A DNA stretch of 64,000 nt from UBA9642 sp964545585 (lineage in GTDB: Archaea; Nanobdellota; Nanobdellia; Woesearchaeales; UBA9642), in the NCBI GenBank assembly GCA_964545585.1, contig CAZJFT010000001.1:1-64000 (forward strand), in the 5' to 3' direction. Below, in pieces: positions 18,726 through 27,668 of this stretch (within the stretch, counting starts at the first letter, position 1; each line of letters opens with the position of its first letter). The notes under the pieces are model-generated. The model was given only the letters and a program-made list of their open reading frames with translations, was not told the origin of the DNA and did not search any database. A program made the position numbers and the translations under genes.

Positions 18726-19324
18726 TATCTGTAGATATCGAATCCAGTGGAGGAGATTTTCTCAAGCACGGCATATTCCAGATAGGTGCGATAGACACTG
18801 ATAACCCTAATAATTATTTCTTGGAGACATGCAGGATTGACGACGATGATGAGATAGATCCACAAGCGATAATTATAACGGGCGCGAACGAAGAATCATT
18901 GAGGGATGAATCATTGCAGAGCCAGAAAGAGATGATCGAGAAATTCATCAAATGGATGGAAACAGTACAGATAAAGAATTTCTTGTGCCATAATCCGCAA
19001 TTTGACCATGCATTCATAAGATGTAAATTAAGCAAATATAATCTTCCAGATATCCTTGCATGGAGGGCCTTCGACATACACAGCATCGCGAGCTTGAAGT
19101 TTCTCGAGACAACAGGAAGCCTTTTTATAAAAGACAATGAAAGCGCCATAACCCTATCTGCAATCATAAAATTCTGCGGCATCGATTATGAACGTGGAGA
19201 GCATAATGCTCTTGAGGATGCTGAACTGACAGCAGAATGCTACGCGCGGATAATGTATGGACGAAATCTCTTGAAGAAATATTCTGGACACCCTATACCG
19301 GAGCATTTGAGAAACAATCATTAA
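18722..19324 (+). CDS. DEDDh (DnaQ-like) 3'-5' exonuclease
   Basis: 200 residues. Catalytic motifs are VDIESSG (D and E at about 4 and 6), HNPQFDHAFI with its Asp, and the terminal HNALEDAELT that supplies His and Asp of a DEDDh enzyme. It is a stand-alone exonuclease on DNA or RNA ends; the substrate is not predictable. Its ATG overlaps the scpB stop, linking it to chromosome maintenance by context only. Confidence 0.82.
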   Translation: MISVDIESSGGDFLKHGIFQIGAIDTDNPNNYFLETCRIDDDDEIDPQAIIITGANEESLRDESLQSQKEMIEKFIKWMETVQIKNFLCHNPQFDHAFIRCKLSKYNLPDILAWRAFDIHSIASLKFLETTGSLFIKDNESAITLSAIIKFCGIDYERGEHNALEDAELTAECYARIMYGRNLLKKYSGHPIPEHLRNNH

Positions 19325-19354
19325 ATTAATAAAACATTCATCATTTCTCAAACA

Positions 19355-19666
19355 ATGAAATTCTGCCCGAAATGCAAATCATTATTGAAGCCGAAAAATG
19401 GAACTTTATCATGCAGTTGCGGATATTCTCAAAGCGGAACAACAACATTAAAGATAGAGCATGAACAGGAGCATACAATTATTGATGTCAAAGAGACAGA
19501 TGGCCTTGAAAGTCTTCCAAGAACAGAAGAAGAATGCCCAAAATGCGGCAACAGCGAAGCATATTTTGGGACACAGCAAACAGGACCGTCCGACGAACCT
19601 GAAATAATAATATACAAATGCACAAAATGCAAACATACTTGGAGAAGCACAAACCATCCATACTAA
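19355..19666 (+). CDS. tfs: Transcription factor S (TFIIS/RPB9-like)
   Basis: 103 residues with two zinc ribbons. The N-terminal one is CPKCKSLL...CSCGY and the C-terminal one CPKCGNSEAYFG...CTKCKHTW. The acidic tip of the C-terminal ribbon appears as GPSDEPE, matching the SADEP loop that stimulates RNA cleavage by stalled RNA polymerase. The length is standard for archaeal TFS. Confidence 0.9.
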   Translation: MKFCPKCKSLLKPKNGTLSCSCGYSQSGTTTLKIEHEQEHTIIDVKETDGLESLPRTEEECPKCGNSEAYFGTQQTGPSDEPEIIIYKCTKCKHTWRSTNHPY

Positions 19667-19697
19667 TCATTTATTAACTTAAAATAACTTAAAAAAA

Positions 19698-19856
19698 ATG
19701 ATAATCGTAAAATGTCCCAAATGTAAACACGACATGAAATACGATCCCAAAAGCGGAGCCATAACTTCTAAATCCAAACGCTGCGTCTATTGCGGATATA
19801 CTTTCAAGATACATTCTAACATAGAAAAGAGCAGGATTGTTAAAATAGAAAAATAA
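19698..19856 (+). CDS. Small zinc-ribbon protein
   Basis: A 52-residue frame from ATG 19698 to TAA 19854-19856. It has two CxxC pairs (KCPKCKHDMKYD and RCVYCGYTFKI) 26 residues apart, enough for one zinc ribbon, and a basic tail (SRIVKIEK). It follows tfs by 31 bp and precedes gyrA by 126 bp. Likely nucleic-acid binding by its fold; no specific function recognised. Confidence 0.7.
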   Translation: MIIVKCPKCKHDMKYDPKSGAITSKSKRCVYCGYTFKIHSNIEKSRIVKIEK

Positions 19857-19982
19857 ACTAGAAAAATCATGAATAACTATTTTCTCGTCTATAAATCCCT
19901 GAAAATCCAACCGTAACACTTATAAATATGCGTTATTTCTGCGGATGAGAGGGAAGAGGTAAAAATAGCATAATAAAATAAA

Positions 19983-22466
19983 ATGTCCGACGATAACATA
20001 GTGCAGGATCCTAACGTAAACAATGGAAATAATGGCAATTCTAAGATAATAGCTCAGCCTATTGAAGATGAGATGAAGAAATCATATTTAGATTATGCCA
20101 TGTCTGTAATAGTCGGAAGAGCACTCCCTGACGTAAAAGACGGCCTTAAGCCGGTGCATAGAAGAATACTTTATGCGATGAATGAGTTGAGCAACACGTA
20201 CAATAAACCATTCAAGAAGTGTGCAAGAATCGTTGGAGAGGTCCTCGGTAAGTATCATCCTCATGGAGACAGTGCAGTATATGACTCTCTTGTAAGGATG
20301 GCACAGGATTTCTCATTAAGATATCCTCTTGTCCAGGGACAAGGTAACTTTGGCTCCATAGATGGAGATAATGCTGCAGCGATGAGATATACTGAAGCGA
20401 GGCTTTCACGAATAAGCGATGAGATGCTTCAGGACATAGATAAAGATACCGTAGAATTCACGCCGAATTTCGATGGCACACTGAAAGAGCCTATAGTTTT
20501 ACCGAGCAAATTTCCTAATCTATTGGTGAATGGTAGTTCGGGCATTGCGGTAGGCATGGCGACAAATATCCCGCCGCACAATCTGAGGGAATCATGTGAG
20601 GCAGTAATTGCATTGATAGACAATCCTGAGATAACGATTGAAGAGATATCGCAGATTGTAAAGGGACCGGATTTCCCCACAGGCGCAGAGATTGTGGGAA
20701 GAAAAGGGATAATCGATGCATACAAGAACGGCAAAGGCATAATACGAATAAGGTCTATAATAGATATAGAGAAAAAGAAAGAGAAGAATAGGCTCGTTGT
20801 AAAGGAAATACCTTACCAAGTCAATAAAGCAACGCTCGTAGAGGACATAGCGAATCTTGTCAGGGACAAGAAGATAACAGAGATATCTGACTTGAGGGAT
20901 GAATCGGACAGGGACGGGGTAAGGATAGTCATTGAGTTGAAGAAGGATGCAAATCCAGAGATAGTCAAGAACTTATTGTATAATCATTCAAGATTGCAGG
21001 ACACATTTGGGATAAACTTCGTCGCGCTAGTGAACAATGAACCGCGGCTTTTGAGCATAAAATCTTATTTGAGCAATTATCTCGATCATAGGATAACAAT
21101 AGTACGCAAGAGGACAGCATATGACCTCAAGAAGGCAGAGGAGAGAGCACACATACTTGAGGGGTTAAGGATAGCTCTCAAGAATATCGATCCCATAGTC
21201 GCACTCATAAAGAAGAGCAAGTCTGCAGATGACGCAAAGAAAGGACTCATAGAAGGATATGCGCTCACTGAAGTGCAGGCGGCAGCAATACTTGACATGA
21301 AGCTCCAGAGGATTGCTGTACTTGAGCAGGAAAAGATAAACAATGAATTCAATGATCTGATGGTTAAGATAAAGGAATACAAAGAGATACTTGATTCAGA
21401 AGTAAGAATAAGAGACATAATAAAATCAGAGATGAGCGAGATAATAAGTACATATTCAAAGAATGATTCAAGAAAGACAAAGATAATCGATGTGGCAGAT
21501 GAAGAATTAGACTTTGAAGTAGAGGACTTGATACCTGATGAGCCGGTAGTCATAACGCTCACGCATTCAGGATATGTAAAGAGGGTCCCTACAGAGTATT
21601 ATAAGGTACAGAACAGGGGTGGACGAGGGATAATAGCATCAGATTTGAAAGAAGGAGACTACATTGAAGACGTGTTCGTCGCAAAGACACACTCATATTT
21701 ATTGATAATAACGAACAAAGGAACATTACATTGGATGAAAGTATACAAGATACCTGACGCATCAAGACAATCCATGGGCAAGGCAATAGTCAACCTGCTA
21801 GAGCTTGATGCCGATGAAAAAGTGAATGCGATAATCCCTGTAAGGGAATTCGATGATAAGCATTATCTAGTCATGGCCACGAAGAACGGGACAATAAAGA
21901 AGACAAACTTGATAGAATTCAGCAATCCCCGAAAAGGCGGCATAATGGCCATAAATATAGATTCAGAGAATAATGACAGACTAATAAATGTAAGGATGAC
22001 AGATGGAACGAAGAATATCATGATCGCTACAAAGGGTGGTCAGGCAGCATTATTTGATGAACAGGACGTAAGGCCTACAGGAAGACAATCACAGGGAGTC
22101 AGAGGAATAAAGCTTGAGAAAGATGACGAAGTCATAGGAATGATAATAGCCGATCCTGACAAGCAAGTCCTTACATTGACAGAGAACGGTTATGGAAAGA
22201 GGACACCAACAGCGGAGTACAGGCTTATATCAAGAGGCGGAAAAGGCGTCAGGAACATATTATGCTCAGAAAGGAATGGAAAAGTGGTTGCAGTTGTTGC
22301 TGTGAAAGATGAAGATGAAGTGATGTTGATAAGCAGGAAAGGAATACTCATAAGGACAGAATGCTCACAGATATCACAAGTCGGCAGAAGCACGCAAGGC
22401 GTAAGGTTGATGAAATTATCGGCCGGTGACAAGGCCACAAGCATGACTAAAATCATGAAAGAATAG
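19983..22466 (+). CDS. gyrA: DNA gyrase subunit A
   Basis: 827 residues. The breakage-reunion domain begins at about 24 (QPIEDEMKKSYLDYAMSVIV), with catalytic Tyr136 in AAAMRYTEAR and the QRDR segment YHPHGDSAVYD with Ser97 and Asp101, as in quinolone-sensitive enzymes. The C-terminal beta-pinwheel carries RGGRG and a GyrA-box-like ISRGGKGV. Gyrase with GyrB introduces negative supercoils; gyrB is not in the window. Gyrase in archaea is held to be of bacterial origin. The N-terminal 20 residues are an Asn-rich extension. Confidence 0.95.
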   Translation: MSDDNIVQDPNVNNGNNGNSKIIAQPIEDEMKKSYLDYAMSVIVGRALPDVKDGLKPVHRRILYAMNELSNTYNKPFKKCARIVGEVLGKYHPHGDSAVYDSLVRMAQDFSLRYPLVQGQGNFGSIDGDNAAAMRYTEARLSRISDEMLQDIDKDTVEFTPNFDGTLKEPIVLPSKFPNLLVNGSSGIAVGMATNIPPHNLRESCEAVIALIDNPEITIEEISQIVKGPDFPTGAEIVGRKGIIDAYKNGKGIIRIRSIIDIEKKKEKNRLVVKEIPYQVNKATLVEDIANLVRDKKITEISDLRDESDRDGVRIVIELKKDANPEIVKNLLYNHSRLQDTFGINFVALVNNEPRLLSIKSYLSNYLDHRITIVRKRTAYDLKKAEERAHILEGLRIALKNIDPIVALIKKSKSADDAKKGLIEGYALTEVQAAAILDMKLQRIAVLEQEKINNEFNDLMVKIKEYKEILDSEVRIRDIIKSEMSEIISTYSKNDSRKTKIIDVADEELDFEVEDLIPDEPVVITLTHSGYVKRVPTEYYKVQNRGGRGIIASDLKEGDYIEDVFVAKTHSYLLIITNKGTLHWMKVYKIPDASRQSMGKAIVNLLELDADEKVNAIIPVREFDDKHYLVMATKNGTIKKTNLIEFSNPRKGGIMAINIDSENNDRLINVRMTDGTKNIMIATKGGQAALFDEQDVRPTGRQSQGVRGIKLEKDDEVIGMIIADPDKQVLTLTENGYGKRTPTAEYRLISRGGKGVRNILCSERNGKVVAVVAVKDEDEVMLISRKGILIRTECSQISQVGRSTQGVRLMKLSAGDKATSMTKIMKE

Positions 22467-23460
22467 GTTAGATAATAAATCGTTTTCTAATTTTCAAGAA
22501 TTAAAAAAAAATACAATGCAATTACCGATAGACCTTTGAGGTCGAACCATTAATGTCCTGCTCTTCTGATTGCTCCTTTAAGCCGTTGCCCTCGTAAATA
22601 CTGTGGAGAGACGATTATTGGAATTGTTGTAGGCTATTGATTATGAGTTAACAATTATACGTTTACCGTTCATTCTTAATTTCAATAACACTCTTTTTCC
22701 CAAGTCTGCCTAGGCCAATTCCAGGCCCCAATCTCTTTTTTTGTCCATTATCCAAGCGAGTCACTTGCTTATTTTTCCTGCTTGACACTGTTAGATGTTT
22801 CTGCAGGCGGTTTACTCTTCTGAACTAACTTTATCCTTTCCTTTTGCACTTTTGTGCGGATCGGATTATGGTCCATCTCTAAGTCTTCTCTTTCCTCCTT
22901 CGGCAATTGCATTGTCTTTTCAAGAACTTTGAATGCCATCTTTTCATATAATCCTTATTCAAGATGATAATTCATTTTGGCGTTCTTGTTCTTGATTATG
23001 TAATTTCTTTGCCGCTGCTTTTATGTCGCTTTTGTCACTTCTCCCAACATTTTTTTTGCTCAACAATTGCTTGTATATTGCTACATGGTTTTTTCTGTCG
23101 TCGCTTTAAGTCGTCGCTGTCAATTCTTGTGACTATGAGGGTCCCTCCAAACATCCTCTGCCTGGAGGGGTGGATTGCGTGAATACTTTAGCGCGAAGCG
23201 ATAAAGTTCTGAACGTATAGTGAACGAACTTTAGCATGATTCACATGATTTTGAATATTCTGCCATCTATCTCATGTTTTTTTGGCTAAATCAAAGGTGT
23301 TGTTGAATTGTTAGTCTCTTCGCTAAATTCAAAACGACTGTAAATAAGGGTGTAGCTAAGCTTCTGCATAACTGCTTTTCCTTTTTTTGCATAGGCCTCC
23401 TGTTTTTGTCCAAAAGCATTTGGACTTTGAAGGTGCGAAATCAACCGCCAATACATTCAA
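22467..23460 (-). other. Gene-poor stretch with remnant-like short frames
   Basis: No full gene. The minus strand reads as protein-like in pieces in different frames: 22769-22939 (56 residues, listed separately); an overlapping frame continuing to about 22672 (text ...QVTRLDNGQKKRLGPG...); two frames covering about 22957-23154 (MFGGTLIVTRIDSDD, and SDDRKNHVAIYKQLL in another frame); and 23291-23392, a 33-codon frame behind an AGGAGG. This pattern suggests one or more frameshifted genes. Dyads include CCCTCCA/TGGAGGG at about 23143-23169, GTCCAAA/TTTGGAC at 23408-23425, and the GC-rich AGCGCGAAGCG at about 23190. It lies between the converging gyrA and K+ channel genes. Confidence 0.45.
22769..22939 (-). 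CDS. Possible small Lys/Glu-rich protein
   Basis: A 56-residue frame (MAFKVLEKTMQLPKEERE... ending NSVKQEK). Highly charged and without a recognised domain. The composition is coding-like, but neighbouring frames show decay, so it may be a remnant. No convincing promoter seen. Confidence 0.3.
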   Translation of the reverse strand: MAFKVLEKTMQLPKEEREDLEMDHNPIRTKVQKERIKLVQKSKPPAETSNSVKQEK

Positions 23461-24282
23461 TCATTTTTGAATTGATTTCTGCAGTTCTGCTATGGCCTTA
23501 TTCAAGTCTTCCAACTTCTCTCCAACAATCTTGCTTATCTGCTCGTCAGATTTCAGTCTCTCAAAGCTCTGCATTAAAATCTCTTTCATCCGAGTAGTTT
23601 CTGCTAGTGCTGTTGTTGTTGACTCTTTGTTCCAGCCTATTTTTCTTTTGTTGAATTCTTCTAACAATTCAACAAGCCTTGATAGTGAATGGTTGATGCT
23701 GTTAGTCATTAATGACATGTGCATCATTGATTTGTGGGGGTCATGGATCATGATTCTTGATTCATTGAATGTCTGCAATGCATCGATCAGTGTCAGGTTC
23801 AGAACGTCAAGCTCCTTTGCAAGCGCCTTGTCTGTTTTTGCTGCTTTCGTTTTCGAAAGCTTTTCTTGCAGTTCTTTTGACTGATTCCTGAACAAGTACA
23901 ATTCTGTTATTACTTTGTGCGTCGCTTCCTCAAAGGACAGTTCTTTTATCTCTTCAAGGATCTGCTCTTGCTTCATCGAAACGAGCTTTCCGATGAACAG
24001 CCCTATTAGGCTTACGCTTCCTATCGCTTCAAGCACGGCGAGTGCCTTTGCGATTCCGATGGGGGCGATGTTTCCATATCCTAATGTCAATGCTGTAGTG
24101 AAACTGAAATATATCGAGTTGCCGAGCCCTTCGATGCTTGTGGTCAATGCCTGACCATTGTGCATTATTGTTGCGCCTGCAAACGATAGCCCATAATAGA
24201 GGGCGCTGAACAATGCGACGTTGGAAATCCAATATGTCGCTATCTGTCTGACTGTGATTCTTTCAAATACTTCGGTCTTCAT
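23461..24282 (-). CDS. Two-TM potassium channel with long cytoplasmic helical domain
   Basis: 273 residues. Two membrane helices (about 18-38 and 78-100) flank a pore loop with selectivity filter TLGYG (66-70, in TTALTLGYGNIAP). The remaining about 170 residues are helical and coiled-coil-like, with no RCK/TrkA-N nucleotide-binding motif. It is probably a tetrameric K+ channel gated through this helical domain. Transcription may start near 24381, leaving an unusually long leader of about 100 nt. Confidence 0.85.
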   Translation of the reverse strand: MKTEVFERITVRQIATYWISNVALFSALYYGLSFAGATIMHNGQALTTSIEGLGNSIYFSFTTALTLGYGNIAPIGIAKALAVLEAIGSVSLIGLFIGKLVSMKQEQILEEIKELSFEEATHKVITELYLFRNQSKELQEKLSKTKAAKTDKALAKELDVLNLTLIDALQTFNESRIMIHDPHKSMMHMSLMTNSINHSLSRLVELLEEFNKRKIGWNKESTTTALAETTRMKEILMQSFERLKSDEQISKIVGEKLEDLNKAIAELQKSIQK

Positions 24283-24356
24283 TTTTGTTATGGATGTCTG
24301 TTTTTTCTAATGTTCAGGCCCCGTTACTGACCATCATCACATTTGGAGTGTATCTA

Positions 24357-24376
24357 GGTATACGCTTTTGTATACC
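24357..24376. promoter_or_regulatory. Inverted repeat in the K+ channel leader
   Basis: GGTATAC-GCTTTT-GTATACC, perfect 7-bp arms. It lies just downstream of the transcription start predicted from the minus-strand TATA element ATTTAAATATAA (about 24401-24412), so it could be an operator or an mRNA 5' hairpin. Confidence 0.45.
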
Positions 24377-24582
24377 AATATCTATTTTAATGTCATAGCT
24401 TATATTTAAATGTTTTGTTTTGTGCGTATTTGTGCGGAAAAAATGGTCAAAAAATAGCGATTTTTGCATAGTATAAAAAAATAAATAAAAATAAAGACAA
24501 TTATTTTCAATATAGAAAATAAATAATTGAGTATTACTTTTTGAGCACAAAATTTAAAATCAAACAACAATTTCATCAAATA

Positions 24583-25647
24583 ATGCTAAACAAATATGCT
24601 AAGGAAGAACTTGAAAGACAACAATATAGGATAATAGGAGAACATTCTGCAGTAAAGGTATGCGGCTGGACAAAGAACATGATCAAAGGACAGGGTGGAT
24701 GTTACAAGCTAAAATTCTATGGCATAATGAGCAATCAATGCATGCAGATGACGACAAGCATGAGCTGCGCAAATAGATGTACATTCTGCTGGAGAGGATA
24801 CAAAGCCCCCGTAAGTAAGGACTGGAAATGGGGAGTTGATGAACCTGAAATGATACTCAAAGAGAGCATAAAAGCACATCATAAACTCCTTGAAGGATAT
24901 GGAGGGATGCAGCATGCAAAAGCGGCATACCAAAAATCAAAGACAGTCAAACATGTGGCATTATCACTCACTGGTGAGCCGATAATATATCCAAAAATCA
25001 ACGAGATAATTGAAGGGTTCAACAAGGAAGGGATAAGCACATTCCTTGTCACGAATGCACAATATCCTGAAGCAATAAGGGATTTGAAGCCGGTAACGCA
25101 ACTATATATAAGTCTAGATGCTCCGAACAAGGAATTATTGAAAGAGGTAGACCTGCCATTATTTGATGATTATTGGGAAAGACTCAATCAAAGCCTGGTT
25201 TATCTATCCCAGAAGAAGCAGCGCACATGCATAAGGATAACTGTGATAAAATCTGTCAATGACATAGAGCCCGATAAATATGCAGAATTGATAATGAAAG
25301 GAAACCCTGATTTTATTGAAGTCAAGGCATACATGCACGTAGGCGCTTCAAGACTTAGATTGAAAAGAGAGAACATGCCATTGCATGATGAAGTCACGGC
25401 ATTCACAAAGGAATTGATTAAGCATTTGCCTGATTATGAGATGGTCTCAGAACATAGGCCTTCAAGAGTGTGGATGCTTGCAAAAAAGAAGTTCAATATT
25501 GATGGAAAATGGTTTACATGGATAGATTTTGAGAAATGGAATGCGCTTGTGAATTCTGATGTTGAACCTTTAACAATGGATTACCTCAAATTGACAACTG
25601 TAGAGTCTGGCGCTGAAGAGAAGATAGAAGAGACGGCGCTAGATTAG
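24583..25647 (+). CDS. taw1: 4-demethylwyosine synthase
   Basis: 354 residues from ATG 24583. The radical SAM cluster motif is SCANRCTFCWRG, preceded by the family text NQCMQMTTS. Later conserved blocks are LSLTGEPIIYPKI, VTNAQYPE, YISLDAPNKEL and VKAYMHVGASR. It builds the tricyclic base of wyosine at G37 of tRNA-Phe from m1G, the product of Trm5, also encoded here. The frame is open from a TTG at 24541, but TTTAAAA at about 24553 fits a leaderless start at 24583. Confidence 0.93.
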   Translation: MLNKYAKEELERQQYRIIGEHSAVKVCGWTKNMIKGQGGCYKLKFYGIMSNQCMQMTTSMSCANRCTFCWRGYKAPVSKDWKWGVDEPEMILKESIKAHHKLLEGYGGMQHAKAAYQKSKTVKHVALSLTGEPIIYPKINEIIEGFNKEGISTFLVTNAQYPEAIRDLKPVTQLYISLDAPNKELLKEVDLPLFDDYWERLNQSLVYLSQKKQRTCIRITVIKSVNDIEPDKYAELIMKGNPDFIEVKAYMHVGASRLRLKRENMPLHDEVTAFTKELIKHLPDYEMVSEHRPSRVWMLAKKKFNIDGKWFTWIDFEKWNALVNSDVEPLTMDYLKLTTVESGAEEKIEETALD

Positions 25648-25706
25648 GTGTTTAACTGAAAAGCTTTAAATAGTATTTCTGTGATTAAATCAGTAAAGAG
25701 GTGTTT

Positions 25707-26210
25707 ATGCAGATAAATAAGCTTGATCTTCTTAGGAAGGGATGGAGCACTAGGGAGATTGAACATGCTTCTTCAATTATTGAGGAGGCAGAGAACAAGA
25801 AACATATCGGTGCGAAATTCCTTGACAAGACCATATATTGGGCATTGTTGTTCCTCTTGATTGTCGGGAATGCTGTATGCTCAACATTCTTAATACCTTT
25901 CCTTTTCGCATTCCAAGGAACATTCATAATATTCATAGTGACGGTGTTCGGTTTCGCATTCGGAGTATTCTTCAGCATACTCATAGCAGACATAAGACGA
26001 ACAGAGAAACAACCTTTGGGAGGATTGCTGTTCGCATTAATATTCAGCGGGATAATCAATTTTGCATTGATAAGCAATGCATCTATAGAATTCAGCGCTA
26101 GAACAATGCTTCCACTAAGACATAATCCTTACTTGATCGCAGGCATATACTTGTTCGCATTCTTGACACCACACATAGTATTGATGATTGCACAATACCA
26201 AAAACAATAA
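25707..26210 (+). CDS. Four-helix membrane protein
   Basis: 167 residues. A cytoplasmic helical N-terminus (about 1-40, Lys/Glu rich) is followed by four membrane helices (about 42-64, 70-92, 105-125, 140-160). ATG 25707 has GAGGTG just upstream and is preferred over the GTG at 25701. Not recognised. It is the first of three same-strand small genes. Confidence 0.65.
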   Translation: MQINKLDLLRKGWSTREIEHASSIIEEAENKKHIGAKFLDKTIYWALLFLLIVGNAVCSTFLIPFLFAFQGTFIIFIVTVFGFAFGVFFSILIADIRRTEKQPLGGLLFALIFSGIINFALISNASIEFSARTMLPLRHNPYLIAGIYLFAFLTPHIVLMIAQYQKQ

Positions 26211-26234
26211 AAACTAGTTGTATGAGGCAAAAGC

Positions 26235-26714
26235 ATGAACGAATTGCTTGAATGGTCAGAGAATTATCTTAAGAATAGAGATTTGACACTTAGGAAGATA
26301 GTTTCATTGAAGGTTGATGAGAAGAATGATCTTATCGATGTGAAGTTCAAGGATAAGGCAGTCAAGCATCACATATATCCAATACTGGATGAAAAAGTGC
26401 TCAATGGAACAGGAAGCAGAGTCATTGTGTGCTTGAATTCTAAGGAAAATTTTGATTTCTTGATAAAGAATTGGGGCAAGATATCCAAGATAAAGGATTT
26501 CAGCATGCTTTTTGTTAACCTTAAGCATAATGATAAATGGCTCATAAATCCTTATGTTCACAGCATGATTGCTGACCCCGAAAGTCTCGAATCAGGCCTT
26601 AAGACGATGTTCGATGCTGCAAATGGAGACATAAAAGAGCCGAAAATGGAAAAGAAGAAGCCGAAGATATTCGATGATGATGTCGCTGATGAGGATGATT
26701 CTGAAGATAAGTAG
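26235..26714 (+). CDS. Hypothetical protein with acidic tail
   Basis: 159 residues, soluble. Alternating strands and helices (SLKVDEKNDLIDVKFKD, RVIVCLNSKENFDFLIK) and a disordered Lys then Asp/Glu-rich C-terminus from about 128. It follows the membrane protein by 24 bp and is probably in its operon. The fold could be a small nuclease-like alpha/beta domain, but no catalytic motif is evident. Confidence 0.6.
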   Translation: MNELLEWSENYLKNRDLTLRKIVSLKVDEKNDLIDVKFKDKAVKHHIYPILDEKVLNGTGSRVIVCLNSKENFDFLIKNWGKISKIKDFSMLFVNLKHNDKWLINPYVHSMIADPESLESGLKTMFDAANGDIKEPKMEKKKPKIFDDDVADEDDSEDK

Positions 26715-26770
26715 CAAAGTAATTACTTTTAGGTAAAAACATTTATAAATTGTTCTTTATTACCTAGAAT

Positions 26771-27322
26771 ATGACAATGGAATCAACGACGTTTTATATA
26801 ATGAATGACAAAATAGCAGGATTAGATAACTACATAAAAGACAATTCATTAGAAAGACATCTAAAACTGATTGACAGACAAGATATAGGAATCAAGTCAA
26901 AACAAAAAATCAAATCACTCCACAATCTCATGACTAGAAAAGAATTCACCGGATTAGTGAATTTCCTCAGAGACAACAAGGCAGAGATGCTTAATACTAC
27001 GATGTATTTAAACACGGACGGAAACGTCAGAGCAATGCAATTACTAGACGAATTTTACAGGAAAGAGGGTTCAAAAGACATGGTTATGGATTCGACGCAA
27101 TTTGATAAGATATTCGTGCATACGGACCTTGATGTAGAGATAACTAGTTTCATAAAGAATTTTGAGGGAAATATAACGCTGATGGAAAAGCTTCCAGGAT
27201 TTGATTCTACGACATTCTACAGGGTTAATATAACAGGAATACGGGTCCCGAAAGGATATGAGCATGCATGGAACTTCATACAAGATGTAGGTATGGGCGC
27301 TTATTTTAAGAAACCAAATTAA
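26771..27322 (+). CDS. Hypothetical protein
   Basis: 183 residues, soluble, mixed helix and strand. No motif recognised. The TATA element TTTATAAA at 26743-26750 is about 25 bp upstream of ATG 26771, supporting this start and a separate leaderless transcript. Confidence 0.6.
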   Translation: MTMESTTFYIMNDKIAGLDNYIKDNSLERHLKLIDRQDIGIKSKQKIKSLHNLMTRKEFTGLVNFLRDNKAEMLNTTMYLNTDGNVRAMQLLDEFYRKEGSKDMVMDSTQFDKIFVHTDLDVEITSFIKNFEGNITLMEKLPGFDSTTFYRVNITGIRVPKGYEHAWNFIQDVGMGAYFKKPN

Positions 27323-27352
27323 TAAAGAAAAGATAAAAAAATCCTATAAACT

Positions 27353-27622
27353 CTATTCGTCGCTTCCTTCTGGAGCATTCGGTATTGCTGACCTGTTTAT
27401 AATCATTATGTCACCGATGCTCTTCACAAGATTATGCGGGATAATGACTCCTTTTGCTGAGCCTAAGACCTTGTTCAAGAATGAATTCTTTGTGGCTCTT
27501 ACTCTCCAGCCAGAGATCTTCGTATTCTGTATAATCGCTTCTTCAACGTCTCCAAAGTAGTCTCCTGTATCAGTAAAAACTCTCATATCATAAGCTTCAG
27601 ATATTTTTTTCATTTTTAACAT
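27353..27622 (-). CDS. PRC-barrel domain protein
   Basis: 89 residues from ATG 27622 (GGTG Shine-Dalgarno). It has PRC-barrel text: MRVFTDTGDYFGDVEEAII, then KGVIIPHNLVKSIGDIMII. Archaeal single-domain PRC-barrel proteins include CdpB-type division factors that bind SepF, so a cell-division or scaffold role is possible. Neither FtsZ nor SepF is in the window. A second PRC-barrel gene lies at 30065-30352. Confidence 0.72.
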   Translation of the reverse strand: MLKMKKISEAYDMRVFTDTGDYFGDVEEAIIQNTKISGWRVRATKNSFLNKVLGSAKGVIIPHNLVKSIGDIMIINRSAIPNAPEGSDE

Positions 27623-27668
27623 ATCAATCACCTTCTATAAATAGTATAATAAACAATAGGCCGCTAAT

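Noticed and set aside
22964..23182. 72-codon frame on the plus strand
   Set aside because: Cys/Leu/Phe-rich composition typical of the antisense of purine-rich coding-like sequence; the minus strand reads better.
23408..23425. GTCCAAA/TTTGGAC dyad as an intrinsic terminator of the K+ channel gene
   Set aside because: On the minus strand it is followed by A residues, not a T-run.
24290..24345. C/D-box small RNA on the minus strand (GTGATGA ... CCTGA)
   Set aside because: Only one C-like and one D-like box, 16 nt apart, no terminal stem and no D'/C' pair; it is kept only as part of the leader observation.
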